DNA from: Paenibacillus mendelii
GTDB taxonomy: Bacteria > Bacillota > Bacilli > Paenibacillales > Paenibacillaceae
Length of the DNA stretch: 64,000 nucleotides
Direction of reading: 5' to 3'
Assembly: GCF_024498075.1 (NCBI RefSeq)
Contig: NZ_JANHOF010000014.1
Location: 1-64,000, forward strand
Position 1 is the stretch's first letter; each line of letters opens with the position of its first letter. The notes below the pieces were generated by a model, which was not told the origin of the DNA, made no database searches, and worked only from the letters and a program-made list of their open reading frames with translations. This document shows, in pieces, positions 8,220 to 16,478 of this stretch. Made by a program: the position numbers and the translations under genes.

Positions 8220-9680
8220 TCAGAGCTGCGGACGCTGTTTGTGATGCTCCGTATGCTGTTCGTACGCATGCGCCGCACGCAGCACCGTCGTCTCGTCGAA
8301 CGCTTTGCCGATAATTTGCAGGCCGATCGGTAACCCGTCCGCAAAACCGCACGGAACACTGATCGCGGGTACTCCCGCCAAGCTGACAGGAATCGTACAA
8401 ATATCATTCAGGTACATCGTCAGCGGATCACCCACTTGCTCGCCAATTCGGAAAGCCGGTGTTGGTGCCGTTGGGCCGATAATTAAATCGTAGTTTGCAA
8501 ATACATTGTCGAAATCCTGCTTAATGAGCGTCCGGACTTTCTGTGCCTTCAAATAATACGCATCATAGTAGCCGGAGCTTAGTGCATAGGTGCCGAGCAT
8601 GATCCGGCGCTTCACTTCAGGACCGAATCCTTGGCTGCGTGACTTCCTGTAAAGCTCGATCAAATTATCCGGGTTATCGGCACGTACGCCATAACGTACC
8701 CCGTCAAAGCGAGCGAGATTAGATGAAGCTTCAGACGAGGCGAGCAGGTAGTAGGTTGCCACCGCATATTCCGTATGCGGCATGGACACTTCCTCCCACG
8801 TAGCGCCAAGACTCTCGTATACTTTCAGTGCTTGGAGCACGGCTTCTTTCACTTTCGGATCGATACCTTGTCCAAGGTATTCCTTCGGCACACCGATGCG
8901 AAGGCCCTTGACGTCTCCGTTCAGCGCATTCACATAATCAGGAATATCTACCTTCGCCGAGGTTGAGTCCATCTCGTCATAACCGGCAAGTGCCTGCAGG
9001 ACGTAAGCGGAATCCTCCACGTTCTTGGTCAGCGGTCCGATCTGATCGAGCGACGAGGCGAACGCGACGAGGCCAAACCGCGAGACAAGGCCATAAGTCG
9101 GCTTCAGACCGACGACGCCGCAGTAAGCAGCCGGCTGCCGGATCGATCCCCCCGTATCGGAGCCGAGCGAGAAATATACTTGGCCTGCTGCCACTGCTGC
9201 TGCAGAGCCGCCGCTGGAGCCGCCTGGCACGTAATCTGTATTCCAAGGGTTTCGCGTTGGATAAAAACTGGAATTTTCATTAGAGCCGCCCATCGCAAAT
9301 TCATCCATATTCAGCTTGCCGATCGTGATCGATTGCGCGGCCATCAGTTTCTTAACCGTCGTCGCGTTATAGATCGGATCATGGTTACGCAGGAACTGAC
9401 TTCCACAAGTCGTGAGCAGCCCTTCCGTAACGATATTATCCTTGATGCCTGCGGGCAGGCCGAACAGCAGGCCGCGTTCCCCGCCCTCTTGAAGCTGCTT
9501 GTCCAATTCAGAGGCAGCGGCGCGAGCGCCATCCTCATTTAATGTAAGAAACGCTTGAATGGAAGCGTCCGTCTCCGCAATCCGTTGATATGACTCATTG
9601 ACCAGATCGGTGACGGAAAGCTCTTTGCTCGTCAGCTTGTTATGTACTTCCTGAAGGCGCAAATCAAATGGTGCCAACAA
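8220..9680 (-). CDS. gatA: Asp-tRNA(Asn)/Glu-tRNA(Gln) amidotransferase subunit A
   Basis: GatA is the glutamine amidohydrolase subunit of GatCAB. The amidase signature is intact: the Ser-cis-Ser-Lys catalytic triad falls at Lys80, Ser155 and Ser179 within GLPAGIKDN, GGSSGGSAAAVAAG and SDTGGSIRQPA. The 486 residues match the family length. The start is TTG at 9680, 8 bases after GGAGG. The gene lies between gatC and gatB, 40 bases before gatB. Confidence 0.98.
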   Translation of the reverse strand: MLAPFDLRLQEVHNKLTSKELSVTDLVNESYQRIAETDASIQAFLTLNEDGARAAASELDKQLQEGGERGLLFGLPAGIKDNIVTEGLLTTCGSQFLRNHDPIYNATTVKKLMAAQSITIGKLNMDEFAMGGSNENSSFYPTRNPWNTDYVPGGSSGGSAAAVAAGQVYFSLGSDTGGSIRQPAAYCGVVGLKPTYGLVSRFGLVAFASSLDQIGPLTKNVEDSAYVLQALAGYDEMDSTSAKVDIPDYVNALNGDVKGLRIGVPKEYLGQGIDPKVKEAVLQALKVYESLGATWEEVSMPHTEYAVATYYLLASSEASSNLARFDGVRYGVRADNPDNLIELYRKSRSQGFGPEVKRRIMLGTYALSSGYYDAYYLKAQKVRTLIKQDFDNVFANYDLIIGPTAPTPAFRIGEQVGDPLTMYLNDICTIPVSLAGVPAISVPCGFADGLPIGLQIIGKAFDETTVLRAAHAYEQHTEHHKQRPQL

Positions 9681-9737
9681 TCCTTCCTCCCTTCAACTTC
9701 GCCGCGCACTGCAAGGTGCGGGCGCTTAACGGCCACA

Positions 9738-9759
9738 GAACCTCCTACTGGACAGGTTC
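9738..9759 (-). other. Short inverted repeat in the gatC-gatA gap
   Basis: GAACCT and AGGTTC arms surround a 10-base loop in the intergenic gap. It has no T run, so it is more likely an RNA-processing or stability hairpin than a terminator. Confidence 0.3.
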
Positions 9760-9766
9760 CTTCGTT

Positions 9767-10054
9767 CTATTCTAATACAGCTGGTACTTTAAACTGGCCG
9801 TCTTCCTCATCCGGTGCGTTCTTCATGGCCGTTTCGACTGAAACGGATTCACGAACACGGTCGTCCCGCATGACATTCGTAACCGGCAGCACATGGCTTG
9901 TCGGCTCTACATGATCGGTATCCAGCTCGCCGAGCTTCTCCGCATATTTTAGAATCGCATTAAGCTGTCCGGTAAGCTGCTCTTTCTCCTGCTCCGAAAG
10001 CTCCAGCCGCGCTAAATTGGCGACATGTTCAACGTCCTTGACCGTAATGCTCAT
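9767..10054 (-). CDS. gatC: Asp-tRNA(Asn)/Glu-tRNA(Gln) amidotransferase subunit C
   Basis: This 95-residue protein is the small GatC subunit that bridges GatA and GatB. It shows the family's opening (VKDVEHVANLARLELSEQE), the helical middle and the C-terminal VLPVTNVMRDD segment. ATG follows GGGAGG by 10 bases. It is the first gene of the operon, directly behind a sigma-A-type promoter. Confidence 0.97.
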   Translation of the reverse strand: MSITVKDVEHVANLARLELSEQEKEQLTGQLNAILKYAEKLGELDTDHVEPTSHVLPVTNVMRDDRVRESVSVETAMKNAPDEEDGQFKVPAVLE

Positions 10055-10100
10055 GGGCGCGTGGCCTCCCTTTCTATCCTTGTGTGCTCACATTCCTCCT

Positions 10101-10130
10101 ATTATAGCGCAAGAAACGGGTTGAACTCAA
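10101..10130 (-). promoter_or_regulatory. gatCAB promoter
   Basis: On the minus strand TTGAGT (10125-10130) and a perfect TATAAT (10101-10106) are spaced 18 bases apart, about 45 bases upstream of the gatC start. It fits a housekeeping sigma-A promoter. Confidence 0.7.
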
Positions 10131-10282
10131 TGGATAATGGAGCTTCACTTCCAAGCCGGCATAAAGCTGATTTTCAGCAAACTTTCAACTGGCGCTTATC
10201 TTCCTTTCATTCCCTCTTAAGGTAGCATGGCCATAATGAAAGAGGTAAAGACCACATTCGCTACAAGAGGAGGATATCTATC

Positions 10283-11080
10283 ATGAACAAGTACCTGAAA
10301 ACCATGAGCATTACAGCCGCCTTGGCGGTCATGATTCCACTTAGTGCATATGCTGCCACTAGCGCAACAACATCTAATATCCCGGGCGACAGCAGTATAA
10401 AGACAAAAACCGCATCGGAGATGGGACATCGCGGAGGCGGACATGGTAAAACGGGCGGCATCGTAAGCCAAGAGGTGCTGGATCTACTCAAGCTGGATCA
10501 GGATGGATTGAATGAGAAGCTAGCCGCAGGGAAGACATTGGCTCAAGTAGCCGAGGCACAAAGCGTGACGCGCGAACAATTGAAGCAAGCCCTTACGACT
10601 GCCTTCGATAATCGTCAAAAAGAGAAAAAATCGCAATTCACATCGCGCTTGGACACAATGATCGACTCCACGAAGCCGCTTGAAGGAAAAGGCTCCAGAG
10701 GAAGGTTCGACTTCAATAAAGTAAATCTTGACGAAGTTGCCGGACTTCTGGGCCTGAGCGATTCCGAGTTGGAGACAGCGCTCACTTCCGGCAAGTCGCT
10801 GGCCGATCTGGCAAAAGATAAGGGCGTAGAGGTACAAAACGTGATCGACGCTTTGAAAGCTGCGATCGTGAATGAGATCAATCAAGCCGTGGAAGATGGG
10901 CAGTTGACGCAAGAGCAAGCCGGCAAGCAGACAGCAGGCGCCGCTGAGCGCGCAGAGAACATTGTTAACGGACAAGATCACGTACGCGGCGGCGGACATA
11001 GGGGCGGCTTCGAGGGAAAAGCGCCTTCGAAATCATCCACATCCTCAACCACCGAAGAGGATAGCGGATCAGAGACATAA
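10283..11080 (+). CDS. Secreted protein with two LxLSxxEL...GKSLAxxA repeat modules
   Basis: The 265-residue product begins with a signal peptide (about residues 1-25, ending SAYAA). Two related helical modules follow, near residues 63-108 (VLDLLKLDQDGLNEKLAAGKT) and 150-190 (VAGLLGLSDSELETALTSGKS). Each ends in a GV/SVxxxxxxxAL helix. The tail (about 235-265) is Gly/Ser/Thr-rich. Such repeats are widespread in exported Bacillales proteins, but I know no defined activity. GAGGAGG lies 9 bases before the ATG. It stands alone, divergent from gatCAB, and ends before a strong hairpin. Confidence 0.7.
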   Translation: MNKYLKTMSITAALAVMIPLSAYAATSATTSNIPGDSSIKTKTASEMGHRGGGHGKTGGIVSQEVLDLLKLDQDGLNEKLAAGKTLAQVAEAQSVTREQLKQALTTAFDNRQKEKKSQFTSRLDTMIDSTKPLEGKGSRGRFDFNKVNLDEVAGLLGLSDSELETALTSGKSLADLAKDKGVEVQNVIDALKAAIVNEINQAVEDGQLTQEQAGKQTAGAAERAENIVNGQDHVRGGGHRGGFEGKAPSKSSTSSTTEEDSGSET

Positions 11081-11122
11081 GAAGCGGCAGTCGCCGCTTG
11101 CTGTACGTTCGCTAAATACAGA

Positions 11123-11156
11123 ACAAGAAGCCTCCACTAATTCGGAGGCTTCTTGT
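11123..11156. terminator. Hairpin terminator
   Basis: A 13-base stem (ACAAGAAGCCTCC with GGAGGCTTCTTGT) and an 8-base loop follow the secreted repeat protein gene. The T tract is weak on both strands, so the termination strength is uncertain. Confidence 0.65.
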
Positions 11157-11276
11157 TGTGTATCCGGGGTTTGGACGGGTTCGCTCTAACTGATAGGCAA
11201 GCGCCTAACCCCATGCTAACCAAGACAGCCGGTACCCTGCCCATAACTGGTCGCTTTGTCCAACTTAGCTATGTCC

Positions 11277-11480
11277 TCATAGGGGATGACGGAACGAAAT
11301 ATTCCGCTTTTTACTAAGAGCCCCTTGTCTTTCGATACGATAACTCGTACTAAAGAATAACCACCACACGAATGCTGTGAACGCTGCAATGGATAGCACA
11401 GTGACAGCTATGCCAACAGGACCGGTCTCTGAAGCCTTCACCAGCAGTCCTGTGATCATTAACCCGTCGAATTGGAGCAC
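11277..11480 (-). CDS. Possible small membrane protein (doubtful start)
   Basis: A 67-residue frame could encode one strong membrane segment (GIAVTVLSIAAFTAFVWWLFF, about residues 22-42) and a basic tail. The only start is GTG at 11480, with little ribosome-binding complementarity. The frame stays open upstream to a TAG at about 11531-11533 and encodes another hydrophobic stretch (VVLLLGIVL). A good AAGGAG further upstream has no start codon at the right distance. It may therefore be a fragment or a decayed two-helix protein. No homologue is recognised. Confidence 0.3.
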   Translation of the reverse strand: MLQFDGLMITGLLVKASETGPVGIAVTVLSIAAFTAFVWWLFFSTSYRIERQGALSKKRNISFRHPL

Positions 11481-11650
11481 GATTCCAAGAAGAAGAACAA
11501 CGTATTTGACGTCGACCTTTGATTTAAATACCTAGGGGGAAGTCTCCTTCAAGGAGGAGGTTAATCGTGGACACACGCTCAATAACTCGCCTGTCTTCTA
11601 CCGTTACTCTGTGTCAGAACGGATATTGCACTCACGAGGAAATGTATGCA

Positions 11651-12028
11651 CTAAATCCAAGCCTTCAGGTTCACCTGCCGGATGAAATCCTCGCGGCTCT
11701 GCACTTCGTTACTGTTTTCCTCCACCACTTCCTCCTCATCGCCGTTCATCACGCGCCGGAACAATTCCTCGTTATGCGTCGCAAGCGCAAAATCGATCAA
11801 CGCTTCACGTTCGACACGCTCGGCTTCCAGCTGCAAGAGCACTTCCTCGAGCTCAATGTCCTCGGCCGGCACATAAAAGTTACGGCCCGCCTTAGGCACG
11901 CGAACGACGTAATCGAATGCGTTATCGGCATTGCGGTCGTATGCAATAATATATCCGTACTCCCCAACGGGGAGGTTCTGTTCGAAAAGGTCTGAAACCA
12001 TTATCACTTTCTGCCCTAGCTTGAGCAT
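11651..12028 (-). CDS. Conserved hypothetical acidic protein
   Basis: This 125-residue acidic protein opens with a beta-rich segment (about residues 1-55, KLGQKVIMVSDLFEQNLPVG to GRNFYVPAEDIE). That segment reads like a small SH3/KOW-type barrel. A charged helical half follows (about 56-125) with ALIDFALATHNEELFRRVMNG. I recall similar uncharacterised proteins in Paenibacillus but no function. The ribosome binding site before the ATG is modest (GGCAGGG). A 142-codon frame on the opposite strand overlaps it, but the composition favours this one. Confidence 0.6.
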   Translation of the reverse strand: MLKLGQKVIMVSDLFEQNLPVGEYGYIIAYDRNADNAFDYVVRVPKAGRNFYVPAEDIELEEVLLQLEAERVEREALIDFALATHNEELFRRVMNGDEEEVVEENSNEVQSREDFIRQVNLKAWI

Positions 12029-12146
12029 GTTTACATCCCTGCCTCTGCTAACTTATCAATTATTCTATCCTACTAAAATATAATAACGAAGTCCAATTGA
12101 TAGAGCAAGCGGATTAGGCGTAATTTATTCCAATGAATCCTTCCGT

Positions 12147-12929
12147 CTAGGCAGCATCCAGAGACGGGCGTTTCCTCAGCACTGCCGCACTGGCCGTCAG
12201 GGCAGCAGCCATTGCGCAAAACGTTACCAATACGACGAGCCATAACCCTTCCGCCGTATGATTCATTACGAAAGATGCAGCGAGTTTCGATAGATTGCCA
12301 GGACTCCAGGCAAAGGCATTCGGCAGCATAGAAGCGGATAACGATAGCAGCACGGATACGGCCAGAGCAGAGAACGCCGCAGCCGCCGCGCTTCTCAGCA
12401 GCGAGCTGAACAGGATGGTCAGCGTGCCTACAAAGCCAAGCCACAGGGCAAAGAGGAGCAAGCTTCCGCCGACTTCCCTCCAGCCAACGGCTTCGAACAA
12501 GGCCATGGTGTAATACCATGCTGCTCCGTAGCCCATGGCAAAAGAGATGGTGGAGAGGGTTAGCATCGCAGCCCATTTGGAAGTCACGAATGCCCCATAT
12601 GAAACGGGCTTGACCAGTATCATTGAAGCTGTCCCGCTAACCCGTTCGCCGGATATTGCGCCCATGCTGGACAACGCAACCACTAGCACTCCAAGGGTGC
12701 CGAACTGCCCCAGCGTTTGCGCAAGAACCTCCACTGCTGTCGGGACAGGAAATTCAAACGTGGTTCCTTCAGGCAAATTACCCGCGCTTGCGAGTATTTC
12801 CGGTAAGAAATAGGTGGTAATCGGCTGCGAAGCACCAAGCAGAATGAAGACGATCGGTACCCAAATCAGCTTATAGCTTCGAACAAGCTCCAGCCATTCT
12901 CTACAATAGAGCACAAACCATTGCGTCAT
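12147..12929 (-). CDS. yxlG: ABC transporter permease YxlG
   Basis: The 260-residue protein is an ABC-2 type integral membrane subunit with about six membrane segments. The family-typical GERVSGTASMILVKPVSYGAFVTSKW lies after the second segment. It is the last gene of the sigY operon and overlaps the ATPase gene by four bases (ATGA), as expected for a coupled permease/ATPase pair. In B. subtilis YxlF and YxlG form an ABC exporter of unknown substrate in the same position. Confidence 0.82.
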   Translation of the reverse strand: MTQWFVLYCREWLELVRSYKLIWVPIVFILLGASQPITTYFLPEILASAGNLPEGTTFEFPVPTAVEVLAQTLGQFGTLGVLVVALSSMGAISGERVSGTASMILVKPVSYGAFVTSKWAAMLTLSTISFAMGYGAAWYYTMALFEAVGWREVGGSLLLFALWLGFVGTLTILFSSLLRSAAAAAFSALAVSVLLSLSASMLPNAFAWSPGNLSKLAASFVMNHTAEGLWLVVLVTFCAMAAALTASAAVLRKRPSLDAA

Positions 12930-13849
12930 CTTGCCACCGCCTTTATAAATAAATCTTCGAGCGACGTGTGACCGAACTCAAGCTTCGTCACACGCACATC
13001 GGCTTCCGCAAGCTGGGCGAGCAACATGCGCCGTGCTGCCCCGACATCGTTCACGACCAGGCGTAAGCCGCTGCCTGTCACCTCCGCCGTCTGGACAAAT
13101 GCAGGTTGATGCCGCATCCATTCCTCCACCCATCCTTGCGAACGTTCATCGCCTTCCGTCTCAAGGAGCAGAACCGGCTGCCTGTTAGAGGCGCGGATCT
13201 CATCGATCGCCCCATGAATCGCAATCCGTCCTTCACGCATGATTAGAACGTCGTCGCATAGCTCTTCGGCATCATGCAGCACATGCGTAGAGAAGAGAAC
13301 GGTCGTCTCCCGCTTGAGCTCGGAGAGCAGGGCCATCACTTCGCGTCGGCCGATTGGATCAAGTGCGGATACCGGCTCGTCCAACACCAGCAGCTTTGGT
13401 TTATGGATAAGCGCCTGTGCCAGTCCAAGCCGCTGCTTCATCCCTCCGGAGTAACCGCCGATGCGCCGCTTGCCGGCGTCTGCGATCCCGACGCGTTCCA
13501 GAAGCTCCTTGCTGCTGGCTTCTGCTGCCCTGGCACTCATACCGCACAGCCTTCCTGCATAGACAAGAAACTCCTTGCCGCTCATCCAGCCATAGAAGGC
13601 AGGAATTTGCGGCAAATAACCGATTAGCTTGCGCCGATCCATGCCAGGCTCTTGATACCGGAAGGATATGCTTCCGGAAGTGGGCTCGAGAAGTCCGGTG
13701 ATCATTCGGATCGTCGTTGTTTTGCCCGCTCCGTTCGGACCAAGCAGCGCCATACAGCGGCCCTCGCCGATTGTAAAATGAATGCCGTCTACCGCCTTGG
13801 AGCCTGCAAATGATTTGGCGAGCCCTTCAACCTTTAAAAGATGATTCAT
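12926..13849 (-). CDS. yxlF: ABC transporter ATP-binding protein YxlF
   Basis: The 307-residue ATPase has Walker A GPNGAGKTT, signature YSGGMKQRLGLAQAL, Walker B LLVLDEPVSALDP and the H-loop STHVLHDAE. Its C-terminal domain is of the ABC-2 exporter type. The frame is open upstream to 14026, but the ATG at 13849 begins the canonical MNHLLKVEGLAKSF and has GGAAGGAAG before it. It also gives an ATGA overlap with yxlE. Fourth accessory gene of the sigY operon. Confidence 0.85.
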   Translation of the reverse strand: MNHLLKVEGLAKSFAGSKAVDGIHFTIGEGRCMALLGPNGAGKTTTIRMITGLLEPTSGSISFRYQEPGMDRRKLIGYLPQIPAFYGWMSGKEFLVYAGRLCGMSARAAEASSKELLERVGIADAGKRRIGGYSGGMKQRLGLAQALIHKPKLLVLDEPVSALDPIGRREVMALLSELKRETTVLFSTHVLHDAEELCDDVLIMREGRIAIHGAIDEIRASNRQPVLLLETEGDERSQGWVEEWMRHQPAFVQTAEVTGSGLRLVVNDVGAARRMLLAQLAEADVRVTKLEFGHTSLEDLFIKAVAR

Positions 13850-14055
13850 GACGCCAACTTCCTTCCAAAGATAAAGAATAGAATAGAGCCGATCAGATTG
13901 CCGAACAATATGATGAGCACCCACATCCAGCGGGGACCACGCGTCTCTTCGGTACGGATGCAAACAACCAGCGCAATGATCATAAGCAGCAGCTGGAGGG
14001 CGAGTACAGGGCCGAGAATGGTCCACAATTGTGTATTTGTTAATTGATCCATCAT
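13846..14055 (-). CDS. yxlE: YxlE-like small membrane protein (PLDc_N type)
   Basis: The 69-residue product has two membrane helices (about residues 10-32 and 43-63) joined by the RTEETRGPRWMWVLIILFGNLIG segment that defines the phospholipase-D N-terminal-like (PLDc_N) family. In B. subtilis YxlE sits at this place in the sigY operon and is reported, with YxlC and YxlD, to affect SigY activity negatively. Its stop overlaps the start of yxlF. The symbol rests on synteny plus fold. Confidence 0.75.
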   Translation of the reverse strand: MMDQLTNTQLWTILGPVLALQLLLMIIALVVCIRTEETRGPRWMWVLIILFGNLIGSILFFIFGRKLAS

Positions 14056-14147
14056 ATAAACCCCCTTATATTTACTCCTATGACAACCTTGCAGATCTTT
14101 ATCGTCCCTTGCTTCATAAGCATGAGGCGATATCCACTTTTACAAGC

Positions 14148-14375
14148 TTACGGCTTCCAGAGGTTACGCAATTTCTCGTATTGGGCTCGATCAACCCGGA
14201 CCACAAGCCAATATAAGATGAGGGGCATGGGCACCTGTATAAGTCCCCACAGACCCCAAAACCAAGGGAACCGGCTGTGCTTTCTCGCATCGATAAACAA
14301 CCAGGTGGACTGGCTGATGAGCGCAATCAGGAGCAGAACAAGAAGCCATACCGGAATTTGCTTTAGTTCGTCCAT
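14148..14375 (-). CDS. yxlD: YxlD-like small membrane protein
   Basis: This 75-residue protein has two predicted membrane segments (about residues 8-27 and 41-60) around a basic FIDARKHSRFPWFWGLWG loop. The ATG at 14375 was chosen because GGGAGG lies 10 bases upstream and the homology-like part begins there. The frame is open further upstream to 14423. The start lies inside the last codons of yxlC (13-base overlap). By position it corresponds to B. subtilis YxlD, implicated in holding SigY inactive. Confidence 0.7.
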   Translation of the reverse strand: MDELKQIPVWLLVLLLIALISQSTWLFIDARKHSRFPWFWGLWGLIQVPMPLILYWLVVRVDRAQYEKLRNLWKP

Positions 14376-14767
14376 TTGCCCCGTCCCTCCCTGCGTACCA
14401 CCGGACTGACAACGAATAGACAAGCGGCCATGAGGACAACGACCTGCACAATGATAAACAGCTTCAGGTCCCGCTGCACGAGCAGGACGAGCCCGGACAG
14501 GATCATTCCGCTAACGACCCAGAACAGCAGCAGGTCGCGCCACAGACGGCCGCGCAATCGATCACGCTGATCGCCCGCGAGCTGCTCCAGTGATTGGATG
14601 GACGGAATTTCCGGTGTCACCGAATCATCCCATTGCTTCAAATGGCGTCCGACCAGCTGTTCGAATTGCTCGGCTTCCCATTCCTCCGAACTGCTGCCTT
14701 CGATAGGGGATTCCGTCTCCATATCGCGTTTATTCTTCGGGCCGTCATGGTGATTCTTCCTTCTCAT
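14363..14767 (-). CDS. yxlC: YxlC-like anti-sigma-associated membrane protein
   Basis: The 134-residue protein has a long charged cytoplasmic N-terminus (about residues 1-75) containing EEWEAEQFEQLVGRHLKQWDDSVTPEIP. Two membrane segments follow (about 80-98 and 104-122). That shape, and the ATGA overlap with the ECF sigma gene, fit an anti-sigma factor. B. subtilis YxlC occupies this slot. The N-terminal part is the likely sigma-binding region by inference. Confidence 0.75.
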   Translation of the reverse strand: MRRKNHHDGPKNKRDMETESPIEGSSSEEWEAEQFEQLVGRHLKQWDDSVTPEIPSIQSLEQLAGDQRDRLRGRLWRDLLLFWVVSGMILSGLVLLVQRDLKLFIIVQVVVLMAACLFVVSPVVRREGRGKWTN

Positions 14768-15303
14768 TGGCTCAACTCCTTTCGCAGATGCTTTAGGCCG
14801 TTATGCAGCCTTGACTTAACCGTGCCTATCGGGATGTCGAGCCACTTGGCAATCTCCTCGTAGGCGTAGCCGTAGTAATATTTCAGCAAAATAGGGACTC
14901 GGATCTCGTAAGGCATCTCGCCAAGCGCATCTAATGCTTCCGGCCATTCGTCCTGTCTCATGGCTGCATCGAAGCGAATGGACTGCATCGCCTGCTCCGC
15001 GTTACGCCATCTGCGTTCCCGCTCCTTCTTGCGCATCTCATCCATATAAAGTCTGGTTCCGATCGATATAAGCCATGTAGAAAATTTCGACCGAAGCTGG
15101 AACGTACCGATCCGCTCAATCGCCTTGAGCATGGTCTCCTGGACGAGATCCTCGGCCATCGCCTTGTTCATCGTCACCTTCAGCATGTACCGGTATAATA
15201 GGGAGTAATTATCCCGCAGCAGGATAGCCAGTGCTCGATCATCGCCGCGAACGGCCTGTTTCATCGTTGTTTCATCGTCCATTCGCCGTTCGGTGGTGAC
15301 CAT
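14764..15303 (-). CDS. sigY: ECF RNA polymerase sigma factor SigY
   Basis: The 179-residue ECF sigma factor has region 2 (about residues 30-95, with LVQETMLKAIERIGTF and FSTWLISIGTRLYMDEMRK) and region 4 (about 125-178, with IGTVKSRLHNGLKHLRKEL). AAAGGGG precedes the ATG. The full downstream set matches sigY-yxlC-yxlD-yxlE-yxlF-yxlG of B. subtilis. A matching TGAAC/CGTC promoter upstream supports autoregulation. Confidence 0.82.
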   Translation of the reverse strand: MVTTERRMDDETTMKQAVRGDDRALAILLRDNYSLLYRYMLKVTMNKAMAEDLVQETMLKAIERIGTFQLRSKFSTWLISIGTRLYMDEMRKKERERRWRNAEQAMQSIRFDAAMRQDEWPEALDALGEMPYEIRVPILLKYYYGYAYEEIAKWLDIPIGTVKSRLHNGLKHLRKELSQ

Positions 15304-15358
15304 AGGCAGCCCCTTTCTTTACGATTCCTTAGCTTCTTTACTTTGTTGTCGGCAATAT

Positions 15359-15384
15359 GACGCTTAGCCATACAGATTTGTTCA
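15359..15384 (-). promoter_or_regulatory. SigY-type autoregulatory promoter
   Basis: On the minus strand TGAAC (15380-15384) and CGTC (15359-15362) are 17 bases apart, about 55 bases upstream of sigY. This is the ECF promoter pattern reported for SigY in B. subtilis, so the operon probably activates itself. Confidence 0.75.
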
Positions 15385-15423
15385 CGGGCTCACAAAAAAA
15401 AGTTTAAAACTAGTGAACATGAG

Positions 15424-15469
15424 AAAAAAGCGTCCCCCGAGCCCGCGTATGAACGCAGGCTGGGAACGC
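15424..15469 (-). terminator. Terminator after the AraC-family gene
   Basis: On the minus strand a long GC-rich hairpin (GCGTTCCC...GGGGACGC with inner AGCCTGCG/CGCGGGCT arms) is followed by six T residues, right behind the regulator's stop codon. Confidence 0.88.
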
Positions 15470-15470
15470 C

Positions 15471-16403
15471 TTAAGATAAATCGGCCGGCGAAGTAACGAG
15501 CCGTCTGCGGTAAGCCTCCGGACTGCAGCCTACTGTCGCCTTGAACATCCGGCTGAAATGCGCCAGATGATGAAAGCCCACCGCGCGGCCCACATCCGAG
15601 ACGGACCGGGCAGGCTCGAGCCGAAACAACATTTTCGCTTGATTGATCCGCCGGTTGTATAAGTATTTGAAGACCGTCGTGCCCGTCACCTCTTTGAACA
15701 GGTTAGATAAATAGGGCTTGGTCAGATGCAGCGCGCCTGCTATGGCGTCAAGCGTAACATCCTCTGCGTAATGCTCCTCCAAATACGAAACAACGCTCTG
15801 CACATGCCGCTCTTTGAGCGAACCATGCTGGTATTCATCGACTGGCTTCGTACACCATTCCCGAAGCAGCTCAAGCAAGTCCAGGAACCGGAACAGGAAC
15901 CTGCCGCCAGCTGCCGAGGATAATGATTTCCGGCTATCGTACAACTCGTTCATTGTGTGCAGCAGCCTCTCTAGCTCCTGCTGCTCGTCAGCGCTGAGCG
16001 ATAAGCGGATATTGCGAAGCTCCTCGAACGGCTTAAGCAGAGCGGAGGCAGGCTCCGGCTGCAGTACCTTATGGATATAAGCCGGGTCGAAATGAATAAT
16101 GGTCCGGACATAAGGCTCATGAAGCGACGGATTGGGGCAGTGAAGTGTCATCCCATGCATGAGAATCAGGTCGCCTGGGCGAAGCGTCATCAGCTTGTCG
16201 CCGATTAAATAATTACATTCGCCCGATTGAAAGTAATAAATTTCATAAAAGGCATGCGAGTGAAACTGCGCGCCCGGCATGGGAGCCTGGTTGCGGTAGG
16301 TTAACTCGATCGGTGTCTGCCATTGCATTCGGAGCGGCAAGGAAGGTTCCTCCAACCTGAGCGCCTCAACCGGCGCATCTTGTTCATGAACCGATTGTAC
16401 CAC
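15471..16403 (-). CDS. AraC-family transcriptional regulator with cupin sensor domain
   Basis: The 310-residue protein has an N-terminal cupin-like ligand domain (about residues 35-115, with FHSHAFYEIYYFQSG and LRPGDLILMHG). Two helix-turn-helix motifs of the AraC/XylS type form the C-terminus (about 205-305, with TLDAIAGALHLTKPYLSNLFKEVTG and VGFHHLAHFSRMFK). It is the last gene of the oxidoreductase/UxuA cluster on the same strand and is the likely sugar-responsive activator. The start is GTG with only a weak ribosome binding site, so the N-terminus is uncertain. Confidence 0.85.
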   Translation of the reverse strand: MVQSVHEQDAPVEALRLEEPSLPLRMQWQTPIELTYRNQAPMPGAQFHSHAFYEIYYFQSGECNYLIGDKLMTLRPGDLILMHGMTLHCPNPSLHEPYVRTIIHFDPAYIHKVLQPEPASALLKPFEELRNIRLSLSADEQQELERLLHTMNELYDSRKSLSSAAGGRFLFRFLDLLELLREWCTKPVDEYQHGSLKERHVQSVVSYLEEHYAEDVTLDAIAGALHLTKPYLSNLFKEVTGTTVFKYLYNRRINQAKMLFRLEPARSVSDVGRAVGFHHLAHFSRMFKATVGCSPEAYRRRLVTSPADLS

Positions 16404-16478
16404 GCTTACCGGCGTTGGAACATCCGCCCGCTCCTTCTCCTGCGAATCGACAAAACCATTCTTCGCCGCTTCGATTGT

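Noticed and set aside
11567..11995. Plus-strand 142-codon frame starting GTG after AAGGAGGAGG
   Set aside because: The ribosome-binding sequence is part of a short symmetric element (CTCCTT/AAGGAG). After about 30 codons the frame simply mirrors the opposite-strand gene at 11651-12028, whose protein is more natural.
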